NCBI GenBank assembly: GCA_948473085.1
Contig: CAOKWH010000002.1
Coordinates: 62,001-126,000 of the forward strand
DNA: 64,000 nt
Reading direction: 5' to 3'
Source: an uncultured Clostridia bacterium
GTDB taxonomy: Bacteria; Bacillota; Clostridia; Oscillospirales; Ruminococcaceae
Shown here: positions 1 to 7,490 of the stretch, piece by piece
Position numbering within the stretch: position 1 is the first letter of the stretch
Layout: the number at the start of each line of letters is the position of its first letter
Notes under the pieces: model-generated
Seen by the model: the letters and a program-made list of their open reading frames with translations, nothing else
Told to the model about the DNA's origin: nothing
Database searches by the model: none
Translations under genes and position numbers: made by a program

Positions 1-693
1 GCCGCCGCTCTCCCCCAGCGCCGCATACAGCAGCGCCAGGTCGGCCTGCTGGGTGCTGTCCAGGGCAAAAACAGTGCCCCCGGCTGCCCAGGCGGGCCAC
101 AGGTCGGCCACCGAGAGGTCGAAGGAGAACCGGGCCTGATTGATGGTGGTATCCTCCACGCAGTCCCGGCAGCCGGGCAGGCCGGAGAACCAGCGGGTGA
201 AGTGCTCCAGCGCACTCACCGGAATGCGCACCCCTTTGGGGCGGCCGGTGCTACCGGAGGTGAACAGGATGTAGGCGTCCCGGCCAGGATTGGCGGGCAG
301 CTCCCGGATGGGAGGGGTTTGGGCACATAGGCGCTCTATTTCCGGCGCCTCTGCCAGGCAGGGCCCGGCCAGGGCCGGGGGTGCCGGGGCAGCGGCCAGA
401 ATGGTGCCGGCAGCTGAGGCTTCCCGGATGTAGGCCAGGCGTTCCGGCGGGGCGTCGGCCTCGCAGGGGACAAATGGCCGCCCGGCCAGCAGGCAGGCCA
501 AAAAGCACACCGGCATCAGCGGTTCCTTGCCGCCGCACACCAGCACTGGGCTGTCCTGCCCGGCAAGAAAACCGGCCAATGCGGCAGCTTTTTCCCACAG
601 CTGGGTATAGGTCAGCGCGCCGCCCCGGGAACGATAGGCACATTTTTCCCCCTGCAGGGCGGCCTGCCGGGCAATCTGTTTCAGTAAGGTCAA
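1..693 (-). CDS. dltA: D-alanine--D-alanyl carrier protein ligase DltA-like, N-terminal part
   Basis: AMP-forming enzyme that activates D-alanine and loads it on the carrier DltC for D-alanylation of teichoic acids in the cytoplasm. The visible 231 codons hold the adenylation P-loop TSGSTGRPKG (about residues 145-154) and FSFDLSVADLWP (about 193-204), the DltA-type form of the next core motif. DltA is normally about 500 residues, so the C-terminal half lies beyond base 1. The start is TTG at 693, eight bases after GGAGGG, and it overlaps the TGA stop of the upstream vanW gene, implying translational coupling. No ATG fits. Another amino-acid adenylating enzyme is possible but the motifs favour DltA. 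Confidence 0.82.
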   Translation of the reverse strand, partial: MTLLKQIARQAALQGEKCAYRSRGGALTYTQLWEKAAALAGFLAGQDSPVLVCGGKEPLMPVCFLACLLAGRPFVPCEADAPPERLAYIREASAAGTILAAAPAPPALAGPCLAEAPEIERLCAQTPPIRELPANPGRDAYILFTSGSTGRPKGVRIPVSALEHFTRWFSGLPGCRDCVEDTTINQARFSFDLSVADLWPAWAAGGTVFALDSTQQADLALLYAALGESGG

Positions 694-1538
694 GTGGGTT
701 TTCCCTCCTGTCGGCGGATCTGTTCCGGGGGAATCAGGGCCGGGTCGTACAGAACCCGGGAGTGGTTATCCAAAACCAGCTCCTTGCCCAGCCGTTCCCC
801 GGTGGCCCGGTGGGTTATCAGCCGGTACACCTTGCTGATGCGAAACCAGCTTTCCCCCTCCTGTATAAAGTGGTGGTCCTCCTCCACAATGCGGTACCGG
901 CAGGGAAAGGGCCGGGTGGTGCGCAGCTCGCCGCACAGGTGGGTATCGGTGAGCCAGAGCAGCAGCTGCACCGGCTGGTTGGTGGTGTTTTGAAACTGGT
1001 AGTCCACATTCTTATAGAACACCGAGGTACCGGTGCCAAAGGGCACGGTGCGCCGCTCGTCCGGGAACAGCGCGTCGGTGTGGTGGTGCAGCTCGGTGAC
1101 GGTCAGGGGGCTGTTCAGCACCAGCCAATGCACCATATTGGCCAGCTGGCACAGCCCGCCCCCCACATCCGCCTGGGTACGGGTGCCGGCAATAACCAAC
1201 CCGTCGGTGTAGCCCTTTTTGCGGGTGGGCTGGCCCACCAGCCCCCAAAAGGAAAAAACCTCCCCCGGCAGGAGCAGGATGCCGTTTATCTGCTGGATGG
1301 CCAGCCGCAGGTTGGTCACCTTGCCCTGCTGCAGCTGCATATCCACACCGTGCAGCTGGCGCATCAGCAGCGAGGTGTGCCCCTTTACCAGGCAGGGCAG
1401 CGGCTGGCCGGGGCAGAGCCGATGGGCATAACGGCGGCGGCTGAACAGGGTTTTCAGGTCCCGGAGCAGGTACTCCTTCCGGAGTGACAGCCAATAGCCC
1501 ACCGGCCCGGTTTCGCAGAGCAGCTTGCGGCGTTTCAT
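690..1538 (-). CDS. VanW family protein
   Basis: Family first named from vancomycin-resistance clusters; biochemical role unknown. The 282-residue product has the VanW core: a GGGLCQ motif, a hydrophobic LVLNSPLTV stretch, the H-H-H-T-D segment, and VPFGTGTSVFYKNVDYQFQN. It starts with the basic MKRRK and shows no clear signal peptide. ATG at 1538 follows AAGGAGGG. Its stop codon overlaps the TTG start of dltA, so the two proteins are probably made together, suggesting an envelope role connected with D-alanylation. No vanH/A/X ligase genes are visible, so glycopeptide resistance should not be assumed. Confidence 0.85.
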   Translation of the reverse strand: MKRRKLLCETGPVGYWLSLRKEYLLRDLKTLFSRRRYAHRLCPGQPLPCLVKGHTSLLMRQLHGVDMQLQQGKVTNLRLAIQQINGILLLPGEVFSFWGLVGQPTRKKGYTDGLVIAGTRTQADVGGGLCQLANMVHWLVLNSPLTVTELHHHTDALFPDERRTVPFGTGTSVFYKNVDYQFQNTTNQPVQLLLWLTDTHLCGELRTTRPFPCRYRIVEEDHHFIQEGESWFRISKVYRLITHRATGERLGKELVLDNHSRVLYDPALIPPEQIRRQEGKPT

Positions 1539-1683
1539 ACGGGGGTTCCCTCCTTATAGAATAGAATACTTTAATTGTACGACGAAATAGGGCAGATGTC
1601 CATAGGCCCGATGGAAAAGCCCCCATATCCACTGCTGCGACAGGCAGGTTTTGCAGGGGAAGGGCGAAAACCCTGTAAAAATA

Positions 1684-1788
1684 TGAATGAATTTAAACTT
1701 AAAATTGCAAACGGTAAAAACGAGGGCAGATATGCTTTAGCACAGCGATTGTTGGATATATCTAAAGAACTGCAAATATATTTGTGAT
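1684..1788 (+). CDS. possible 34-residue peptide, unrecognised
   Basis: A short AT-rich frame encoding a charged, lysine-rich peptide ending in the amphipathic LLDISKELQIYL. Its TGA stop falls inside the palindrome at 1780-1800. There is no convincing ribosome site before its ATG, so it may be a decayed gene end or chance. It is listed because base composition differs from the GC-rich neighbours and because it directly precedes the small-peptide operon. Confidence 0.2.
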
Positions 1789-1800
1789 AAAATCACAAAT
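1780..1800. promoter_or_regulatory. perfect palindrome, probable operator 1
   Basis: ATTTGTGAT-AAA-ATCACAAAT: two perfect 9-base arms around AAA. It lies about 18 bases upstream of the -35 box of the promoter at 1808-1836. The core TGTGA-N5-TCACA recurs at 1909-1923. It resembles Rex/CRP-type half sites, but the N5 spacing differs from the usual N6. Confidence 0.5.
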
Positions 1801-1807
1801 TTAAGGA

Positions 1808-1836
1808 TTGACATTTGGAAAAGAAAGAGGTAAACT
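1808..1836 (+). promoter_or_regulatory. sigma-A type promoter of the small-peptide operon
   Basis: TTGACA, 17 bases, TAAACT. The -35 is perfect and the spacing optimal. Predicted transcription starts near 1843, leaving a leader of about 130 bases before the first peptide gene; the second palindrome lies within that leader. Confidence 0.65.
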
Positions 1837-1908
1837 AAGGTCAATCCAAACGGGGAACGCAAAAGGCAAGAAACAAAATGCAGGATTTGAAATAATACAA
1901 TTTCAAAT

Positions 1909-1923
1909 TGTGACAAAGTCACA
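1909..1923. promoter_or_regulatory. palindrome, probable operator 2
   Basis: TGTGAC-AAA-GTCACA, with the same core and the same AAA centre as the palindrome at 1780-1800. The two centres (1790 and 1916) are 126 bases apart, close to twelve helical turns, so a regulator bound at both sites would lie on one DNA face and could loop across the promoter. Confidence 0.45.
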
Positions 1924-1970
1924 GTTGTAATTTCTCATTTGGGCAGAACAATAAGTAGGGAGGGAACAGG

Positions 1971-2066
1971 ATGAGAGCGTATATACAGAGAGCCGATGAG
2001 ATGGACCTCATCGCCCACTTTCTAATTATTGTTGGGACAGCAATGGCGTCAGTCTCCTGTCTGTAA
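1971..2066 (+). CDS. small membrane peptide A1, 31 aa
   Basis: First gene of a tandem set of tiny genes. It has a charged N-terminal part (MRAYIQRADEMD) followed by one predicted membrane segment, LIAHFLIIVGTAMASVSCL. Ribosome site GGGAGGGA lies just before the ATG. Eleven of the last 18 residues match peptide A2 (2213-2308) in the pattern IA-x-F-x-II-x-GTA-x-A-xx-S-x-L, although the DNA has diverged, so the protein sequence appears to be under selection. Function unknown: pheromone precursor, type I-like membrane toxin or a subunit of a membrane complex are all conceivable. Confidence 0.6.
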   Translation: MRAYIQRADEMDLIAHFLIIVGTAMASVSCL

Positions 2067-2094
2067 GGGCGGGGAAGGCCCAGGAAGGGGGAAT

Positions 2095-2184
2095 ATGGTG
2101 AAGACACAAAAAGACAGCATCTGGATGATGAAAAACCTGATTGCCGCCGCTTCGGTTTTAGCCCTGGTAGTAAGCGGCCTGTAA
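2095..2184 (+). CDS. small membrane peptide B1, 29 aa
   Basis: Second tiny gene, 28 bases after A1. The product begins MVKTQKDS and ends with a hydrophobic stretch NLIAAASVLALVVSGL. A strong ribosome site, GGAAGGGGG, precedes the ATG. The leader-like C-terminal half recalls AgrD leaders, but there is no cysteine or thiolactone-forming tail and no agrB nearby. Its first residues resemble the 11-residue frame B2 (2357-2392), which suggests an A-B pair that was duplicated. Function unknown. Confidence 0.55.
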   Translation: MVKTQKDSIWMMKNLIAAASVLALVVSGL

Positions 2185-2212
2185 TAAACCCAAGACAGAG
2201 GAGGAAACAGAG

Positions 2213-2308
2213 ATGAACAACATTGAAAGAATCGACAGCCGGGTAATTATTGCCCAGTTTGTAATCATAGCAGGCACAGCAGTAGCCTTTATCAGCGCAC
2301 TGTTGTAA
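2213..2308 (+). CDS. small membrane peptide A2, 31 aa, paralogue of A1
   Basis: Third tiny gene, 28 bases after B1 and preceded by the excellent ribosome site GAGGAGGAAACAG. The product has a polar N-terminus (MNNIERIDSR) and a predicted membrane segment VIIAQFVIIAGTAVAFISALL. It is the same length as A1 and shares the IA-x-F-x-II-x-GTA-x-A core. Equal lengths, equal spacing and individual ribosome sites make translation likely. Function unknown. Confidence 0.6.
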   Translation: MNNIERIDSRVIIAQFVIIAGTAVAFISALL

Positions 2309-2356
2309 GAAGAAAGGCCCCTGCGCCGTCCGGTATGCCGGACAGAAAGAGGAACG

Positions 2357-2392
2357 ATGTCAAAGACACAGAACAGCAGAGGTCCAAGATAA
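2357..2392 (+). CDS. 11-residue frame B2, possibly a truncated copy of B1
   Basis: MSKTQNSRGPR after the ribosome-site-like AGAAAGAGGAACG. It matches only the N-terminus of B1 (M-x-KTQ) and stops at the terminator at 2391. It may be a shortened duplicate or a translated tail of the transcript. Confidence 0.3.
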   Translation: MSKTQNSRGPR

Positions 2393-2420
2393 AAGCCCCA
2401 TTCGTTGGAATGGGGCTTTT
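2391..2420. terminator. perfect bidirectional terminator
   Basis: AAAAGCCCCATTC-GTTG-GAATGGGGCTTTT, 13-base perfect arms with T-runs on both strands. It ends the small-peptide operon on the plus strand and the DUF1877 gene on the minus strand. Confidence 0.9.
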
Positions 2421-2427
2421 ATCTATG

Positions 2428-2916
2428 CTATAAATCCACAGTAAAGATGACGGCCAGCCCCTCCCGGGCGGCAGTTTCATAAAAGGCCGGGATATCGGTG
2501 CTCCAGCCCAGCACATGCTCCAGGCCATCCTCATCCCGGTAGAGGAAATAGGGGGAGGTAATCGACCAAAAATGGCGGTTGATCCAGTCGCTCAGGCTGT
2601 TTTCCCGGAGCCAGGCGGCAATCTGACGCACCTCCTCCGGGGTTTTCAGGGTCAGGATTTCCTCCTCGGTTTCCACCAAAAATTCCCCGCCAAATATAAT
2701 ATTGGTGGGCAGGCGGTTTTCCTCCTGCCATACGCCGCCGCCCAGGCAGAACTGCAGCCCCTCCCAGGCCTTCTCCAGCTCACAGGCGCGCGGGGTGCCA
2801 AACAGGCGCTCCTCAATCTCCTCCAGCATATAGTCGTAGCGTTCCTCCTCCGGGACAGAGCGGAGCTTTTCCATCTCCTCCCGGTTTAGTGCATAAAGCA
2901 TACCCAAACGCGACAT
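2428..2916 (-). CDS. DUF1877 (YfbM-like) family protein
   Basis: A 162-residue cytoplasmic protein of the YfbM/DUF1877 type, of unknown role. Recognisable features are the MSRLGMLYALNREEMEKL start, the acidic EEIEERL segment, and LGGGVWQEENRLP followed by the glycine-rich FGGEFL. ATG at 2916 follows AAAGGAGG. It converges with the small-peptide operon and shares its terminator. No enzymatic motif is visible. Confidence 0.7.
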   Translation of the reverse strand: MSRLGMLYALNREEMEKLRSVPEEERYDYMLEEIEERLFGTPRACELEKAWEGLQFCLGGGVWQEENRLPTNIIFGGEFLVETEEEILTLKTPEEVRQIAAWLRENSLSDWINRHFWSITSPYFLYRDEDGLEHVLGWSTDIPAFYETAAREGLAVIFTVDL

Positions 2917-2956
2917 GGTTGTTCCTCCTTTATTCCTGCTGCCCTGTATGGGGTTT

Positions 2957-3370
2957 TTACAGCCGGCAGGTTTGTTTCAGGCGCTGGGCCTCGTTTGCGC
3001 CAAAGCCCAGCTTTTCGTAAAAGGGGATTTTATCCGGCATGGCGCAGAGCTCTACAAAAATATCGGTGCCCTCCAGGCCGTTTTCCCGGATGAAAGCCAG
3101 CAGCTCGTTTATCAGCAGGGTGCCAACCCCTTTTTTCTGCCAGTCGGGGCGGACCACCACATCCTTGATGTAATAGTTCATCCCCATATCCCCCAGCATC
3201 CGGGCCATGGCAACAATCTCCTCCCGATGGTAAACCGAAACCCGGAACAGCGTGTGCTGGAGCGCAAGCCGGGTTTGTTCCAATGTGGGCGGGTTGCCCC
3301 AGACACTTTTCCAGAGCAGAATAAATTCTTCGGCTGTCAGTTCGTTATATTTTATTGTCAGTTTGTCCAT
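2957..3370 (-). CDS. GNAT family N-acetyltransferase
   Basis: A 137-residue single-domain acetyltransferase. The acetyl-CoA binding motif A is VVVRPDWQKKGVGTLLI (the R-x4-G-x-G region) and the C-terminal FYEKLGF is the usual beta6/alpha4 motif. The start at 3370 was chosen over 3400 because GACGGAGG lies eight bases before it and homologues begin near MDKLTIKYNELT. The substrate is unknown. Spacing to the DUF1877 gene (41 bases) permits co-transcription. Confidence 0.8.
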   Translation of the reverse strand: MDKLTIKYNELTAEEFILLWKSVWGNPPTLEQTRLALQHTLFRVSVYHREEIVAMARMLGDMGMNYYIKDVVVRPDWQKKGVGTLLINELLAFIRENGLEGTDIFVELCAMPDKIPFYEKLGFGANEAQRLKQTCRL

Positions 3371-3500
3371 AGCAAAACCTCCGTCCCGCCTTTGGGCCAA
3401 AGGCAGGTTTTCTGGGAGAAAGCAGGTTTTCCCCTCCCCCAGTTTATGAAGCTGCCGGGGTAAAGTTGACAGTAGAACAGGCCGGATGGCCGCCCCGCTG

Positions 3501-4832
3501 TCAGCCCTGTTTTCGGCGGGCGTGTTTCCACTGTTTAATCTGTTCCAGCCGGGTTTTAAAGCGGCCCTCCAACCCCTGCTCGGTGGGGCGGTAGTATTCC
3601 CGGCCCAGCAGCGAATCGGGCAGGCACTGCATATCGGTGAGCTTTTCCGCCGTGTCGTGGGCGTACTGGTAGCCCTTGCCGTAGTCCAGTTCCTCCATCA
3701 GCCGGGTGGCAGCGTTGCGGATAACCAGCGGCACCGGCTCGGCCAGCTGGGTGAGCGCATCCTTTTTGGCCCGGCCGTAGGCCAGATAGAGCGCGTTGGA
3801 CTTGGGGGCCAGCGCAAGGTACACCACTGCCTGGGTGAGGTGGACAGTACACTCCGGCATACCAATAAAATGGCAGGCCTGATAGGCCGCCACTGCAATT
3901 TCCAGCGCCCGGGGGTCGGCCAGGCCCACATCCTCGCTGGCAAAGCGGGTAACCCGCCGGGCAATGTACAGCGGGTCCTCCCCGGCCTCCAGCATCCGGG
4001 CCAGCCAGTAGACAGCGGCGTCCGGGTCGGAATTGCGCATCGACTTGTGCAGGGCGGAAATGAGGTTGTAGTGTTCCTCCCCGCCCTTATCATAGAGCAG
4101 CGACTTTTTGGAGATGCACTGTTCCAGCACTTCGGGGGTGATGGTGGTGGTTTCACCATCAAAGCTGCCGTTGAGCACCACCATTTCCAGGGTGGAAAGG
4201 GCGGTGCGGGCGTCCCCGTTGGCAAAGGCGGCAATCAGTTCCAGCATATTTTCCGCCGGCAGAACCCTCTGTCCGCCAAAGCCCCGGGGGTCCCGCAGCG
4301 CCCGGTCCAGCAGCCCCACCAGCTCCCCGGTGGACAGGGACTGGAGCACAAACACCTTGCACCGGGAGAGCAGCGCGCCGTTTACCTCAAACGAGGGGTT
4401 TTCGGTGGTGGCCCCGATGAGGATGATGCTCCCCTTTTCCACAAAGGGCAGGAAGGCGTCCTGCTGGGCCTTGTTGAACCGGTGGATCTCGTCCACAAAT
4501 ACAATGGTCCTTTCGCCAAAGCGGCGGTTTTCCTCCGCCTGCTGCATGACGGTGCGAATCTCCTTGATGCCGCTGGTTACGGCAGAAAAGTCGATAAACT
4601 CCGCCCGGGTTTGCCCGGCGATGATGCGGGCCAGGGTGGTTTTGCCCACCCCCGGCGGCCCCCAGAATATCATGGAGGAGATGTGATCCGCCTCGATGAG
4701 CCGGCGCAGCACCTTGCCCTCCCCCAGCAGGTGGGTTTGCCCGGCATATTCCTCCAATGTGCGGGGGCGCAGCCGGTCGGCCAGCGGGCGGGAGTCGCCG
4801 GCTGTATTTTCAAAAAAGGTCTGCTGGGACAT
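3501..4832 (-). CDS. rarA: replication-associated recombination protein A (AAA+ ATPase)
   Basis: RarA/MgsA acts at stalled replication forks and belongs to the clamp-loader AAA+ ATPases. The 443-residue product has Walker A GPPGVGKT (58-65), Walker B VFVDEIHRFNK (about 111-121), sensor 1 GATTENPSF, and the long C-terminal tetramerisation region with YLAYGRAKKDA and GREYYRPTEQGLE. The ATG at 4832, behind AAAGGAGGGAGC, is preferred to an upstream in-frame codon. It is full length for the family. It sits upstream of GNAT and DUF1877 but probably is its own unit. Confidence 0.93.
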   Translation of the reverse strand: MSQQTFFENTAGDSRPLADRLRPRTLEEYAGQTHLLGEGKVLRRLIEADHISSMIFWGPPGVGKTTLARIIAGQTRAEFIDFSAVTSGIKEIRTVMQQAEENRRFGERTIVFVDEIHRFNKAQQDAFLPFVEKGSIILIGATTENPSFEVNGALLSRCKVFVLQSLSTGELVGLLDRALRDPRGFGGQRVLPAENMLELIAAFANGDARTALSTLEMVVLNGSFDGETTTITPEVLEQCISKKSLLYDKGGEEHYNLISALHKSMRNSDPDAAVYWLARMLEAGEDPLYIARRVTRFASEDVGLADPRALEIAVAAYQACHFIGMPECTVHLTQAVVYLALAPKSNALYLAYGRAKKDALTQLAEPVPLVIRNAATRLMEELDYGKGYQYAHDTAEKLTDMQCLPDSLLGREYYRPTEQGLEGRFKTRLEQIKQWKHARRKQG

Positions 4833-4899
4833 GGTGCTCCCTCCTTTAGAGATTGGTTTTCCACAGTTTGCACAGGGCAAAGTGGAAAACTTGGGGCTT

Positions 4900-5367
4900 C
4901 TACTCCGGCAGCTTGCACAGGTCGGCCCAGACGCCGCCGCTGAGCAGTTCCAGCTCCTCCGGTGTCAGCCGGACGGCGCTGTTGGCGCTGCCGCAGGCGG
5001 GATAGATGGTATCAAACCGCCGGAGCGACTGGTCCAGGTAAATTTCTACCCCCTCCTTGACGGCAAAGGGGCAGACGCCGCCCACCGGGTGCCCCACCAG
5101 TTCCACCGCCTCCTCGGGGGTGAGCATTTTGGCCTTGGTGTGGAACAGGGCCTTGTACTTGGTGTTGTCCACCTTGGCATCCCCGGCGGCTACTATAAGC
5201 AGCACCCGGTCGGGGGTTTTAAACGAGAGGGTTTTGGCAATGCGGGCGCCTTCGCACCCCAGGGCTTGGGCGGCCAGCTCCACAGTGGCGCTGGAAACAG
5301 AAAATTCCTGGGCCCGGCTGCCAAAGCCCCGGCTATCCAGGTATGCTTTAACTTTTTCGTATGACAT
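4900..5367 (-). CDS. YbaK/EbsC family aminoacyl-tRNA deacylase
   Basis: Cytoplasmic editing enzyme of the YbaK/ProX superfamily, which hydrolyses mischarged tRNA such as Cys-tRNA(Pro). The 155-residue product shows the conserved lysine in GARIAKTLSF, the GDAKVDNTKY segment, and the GHPVGGVCPF motif that shapes the substrate pocket. Start ATG 5367 follows CAGGAGGATA; a longer upstream frame lacks a ribosome site. Exact tRNA specificity cannot be told from sequence. It lies 67 bases upstream of rarA on the same strand. Confidence 0.85.
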   Translation of the reverse strand: MSYEKVKAYLDSRGFGSRAQEFSVSSATVELAAQALGCEGARIAKTLSFKTPDRVLLIVAAGDAKVDNTKYKALFHTKAKMLTPEEAVELVGHPVGGVCPFAVKEGVEIYLDQSLRRFDTIYPACGSANSAVRLTPEELELLSGGVWADLCKLPE

Positions 5368-5560
5368 GGTGCAGTATCCTCCTGTATCAAACCGGCCGGT
5401 ATGCTGCCGGCGGCGCAATAATACCCTTATTATACTGCCGATGAAAGGGGCTGTAAACCCGCCCTGCCCTGTGTGGTGGAAATTTTCGGGTTTGCCACCA
5501 TGCTAGCTTTGTGTTGGCCGAAAACCGCCCTCTTTGGGGAAGGAAAGCAAAATAGGCGCA

Positions 5561-5590
5561 AAAAAGCCCGGATATTCCATCCGGGCAAAA
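5561..5590 (-). terminator. terminator of tadA
   Basis: On the minus strand GCCCGGAT-GGAAT-ATCCGGGC followed by TTTTTT, directly after the tadA stop. Confidence 0.85.
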
Positions 5591-6076
5591 TCAGCAGCCA
5601 GTATTGTCGGGGCTGGCAGGCCCCCGATTGTTACGCAGGCGCTCAAAAAAGTGTTGGAGCAGCCGGGCGCACTCCTGTTCCAGCACGCCGGCATTGACAT
5701 AGGGCACCGCCGGGTAGGGCATGGCCGACAGGTCGCACAGCGAGCCGAGGCTTCCGGCCTTTTCATCCCGGGCGCCATACACCACCCGGGAAATGCGGGC
5801 GTTCAGGATGGCCCCGGCGCACATGGGGCAGGGCTCCAGCGTGACATAGAGGGTGCAGCCGTCCAGCCGCCAGCTGCCCAGGGCCTGGGCGGCCTCGCAA
5901 ATGGCGTTTATTTCGGCATGGCCCAGCGGGTCCCGGCAGCGCTCCCGGCTGTTCCGGCCCAGGGCGATAACTTCACCTTCCCGGACAATGCAGGCCCCCA
6001 CCGGAATTTCCCCCTCCTGGGCAGCCAGCCGGGCCTGTTCCAGCGCAATGCGCATAAAGGGTTCATGTTGGTTCAT
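5591..6076 (-). CDS. tadA: tRNA-specific adenosine deaminase
   Basis: Deaminates adenosine 34 of tRNA-Arg(ACG) to inosine. The 161-residue protein has the zinc and catalytic motif H53-A54-E55 and P82-C83-P84-M85-C86, and the substrate-loop sequence near GEIPVGACIV typical of bacterial TadA. The C-terminal LLQHFFERLR helix is also typical. ATG at 6076 follows AGGGGGCG. It starts nine bases after the CPBP gene ends, so the two form an operon closed by the terminator at 5561-5590. Confidence 0.93.
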   Translation of the reverse strand: MNQHEPFMRIALEQARLAAQEGEIPVGACIVREGEVIALGRNSRERCRDPLGHAEINAICEAAQALGSWRLDGCTLYVTLEPCPMCAGAILNARISRVVYGARDEKAGSLGSLCDLSAMPYPAVPYVNAGVLEQECARLLQHFFERLRNNRGPASPDNTGC

Positions 6077-6085
6077 CGGCGCCCC

Positions 6086-7156
6086 CTAAATAACCAGGAA
6101 ATAGCGGCTGGTGGTAACGGCAATTAGAAGCAGCAGCGCCACCATGCAGCCGGTGGAAAAGAAGGAGGCCAGCTTGCCCCGGAGGGACAGCACCGTGTTG
6201 GAGGGGTGCAGCGAGAACATATTGCTGTGGTTGTTCAGCAGATAGGCCAGCGCCAGCAGCCCGGTGACAAGGTAGAGCAGATGCACTGCATTGGTGAGCA
6301 GGGCGGAAACCTCATAGCTCAGGCCGGCACCCACTGCCGAAAGGATGACGGCCAGCGCATTGTTGACAAAGTGGATGAGTATGCCGGTGCGCAGCGAACC
6401 GGTGCGCAGCACAAAGTAGCCGATGGCCAGCCCGGTGACAAAGGCCATGGGGGCCTGCACTAGGTTGCCATGCACCAGGCCGAACAGCAGGGAGGAGATG
6501 AGCAGTGCAAAACTATCGCCAAACCGCCGCAGCGACTGCATAATCGCCCCGCGGAACACCAGTTCTTCCAGCAGGGCGGGCAGAATGGCCGAGCTGACAA
6601 AGTAGAAGATAAAGCCCAGGGCATCGGCGGGCACCGTGTCCACCGGGCTGGTGGGATAAAGGCCAAATACGGCGGAAAACACCCCCATCACCAGGGCGGT
6701 GTAGGCCCCCACCACAACCGTCATCAGGGTTACCGGCACAGCCGCCAGGGAAACGGCCAGGTTGTTGGGCTGTTCCAGCGGGAAGGCGTTGTAGAGCGGG
6801 ATGCGAATGCGCCGGCAGTATACCAGTGCCGGCAGCAGCAGCGCCAGGGTGTAGGCCCCCATGCCGGCAATTTCACTGGCGGTTGTGTAGACGCCATACC
6901 CCCCCGCCGAACCGAACACCAGCATTTCCAGGGAAAAGATGAGGTTGTATAGCGGGCCGGATGCCAGCAGAAAAAACAGCAGCATCAGGGCAATGCCAGT
7001 GGAGTAGGAGCGGATAATCCGCCGCTCATAGTCCGCCCGGGGGGGCGGGGCAAAGCCGTATCCGGCTACATAGGTAATACACCGGGGATCGTTGTTGCCC
7101 GCCAGGGTATCCCGGTACAGGTCGTAGAAGCCGTTGGAATTGGGTCGCTCCGGCAT
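6086..7156 (-). CDS. CPBP family intramembrane metalloprotease
   Basis: Polytopic membrane protein with the CAAX-protease/bacteriocin-processing fold. The 356 residues give about eight hydrophobic segments. Catalytic motifs are EELVFRG (the glutamate pair), HGNLVQAPMAFVTG and HFVNN. Start ATG at 7156 lies seven bases after GGAGG and is preferred to a longer frame. It is the first gene of an operon with tadA. Family members process prenylated or bacteriocin peptides or act in membrane stress; the substrate here is unknown. An extended -10 TGCTATACT on the minus strand at 7299-7307 may be its promoter. Confidence 0.85.
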   Translation of the reverse strand: MPERPNSNGFYDLYRDTLAGNNDPRCITYVAGYGFAPPPRADYERRIIRSYSTGIALMLLFFLLASGPLYNLIFSLEMLVFGSAGGYGVYTTASEIAGMGAYTLALLLPALVYCRRIRIPLYNAFPLEQPNNLAVSLAAVPVTLMTVVVGAYTALVMGVFSAVFGLYPTSPVDTVPADALGFIFYFVSSAILPALLEELVFRGAIMQSLRRFGDSFALLISSLLFGLVHGNLVQAPMAFVTGLAIGYFVLRTGSLRTGILIHFVNNALAVILSAVGAGLSYEVSALLTNAVHLLYLVTGLLALAYLLNNHSNMFSLHPSNTVLSLRGKLASFFSTGCMVALLLLIAVTTSRYFLVI

Positions 7157-7159
7157 AGC

Positions 7160-7490
7160 AAAAAGCCTCCATTGTGGATGAAATAGGGCGGCGGACAGCT
7201 GCCGGGAAAGGGTAGCAGCAGAAAAACGCCGGCACAAAATTTTTAGTAGGGCGGTATCCAGGCGGAAAAACAGGCTCCGGCCCGGTTATGCTAAGGATAG
7301 TATAGCATAGTTTGGAAAAATTAAAAACTGCTGTTTTGTGAACGAACTGTAAGGTTTATCGCCAAAAACCGGAACCGTTTGGCAGCGGCGGCAAATTTCC
7401 TGCGCTGGCCGCATAAGCGGCGATGGCATGGAAACAATAGACACAGCGGCGATTTACTAATTTAAAAAGAAAGGCGGTAGAGTTTGTACG
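7160..7490. other. intergenic region between divergent CPBP and spoVAC genes
   Basis: About 330 bases with no coding frame. It holds the minus-strand TGCTATACT (7299-7307), embedded in the inverted repeat TATGCTA/TATAGCATA (7287-7309). I looked for a sigma-G promoter before spoVAC and found none that fits convincingly. Confidence 0.5.

Noticed and set aside
690..1538. VanB-type glycopeptide resistance cluster
   Set aside because: Only VanW and, far away, VanZ families are present; no D-Ala-D-Lac ligase, VanH or VanX is visible.
1780..1923. CRP or Rex binding sites
   Set aside because: The half sites match, but spacing is N5 and not N6; left as unassigned operators.
2095..2184. AgrD-like autoinducer precursor
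   Set aside because: The leader-like part is suggestive, but there is no cysteine or serine ring segment, no acidic tail and no agrB gene.
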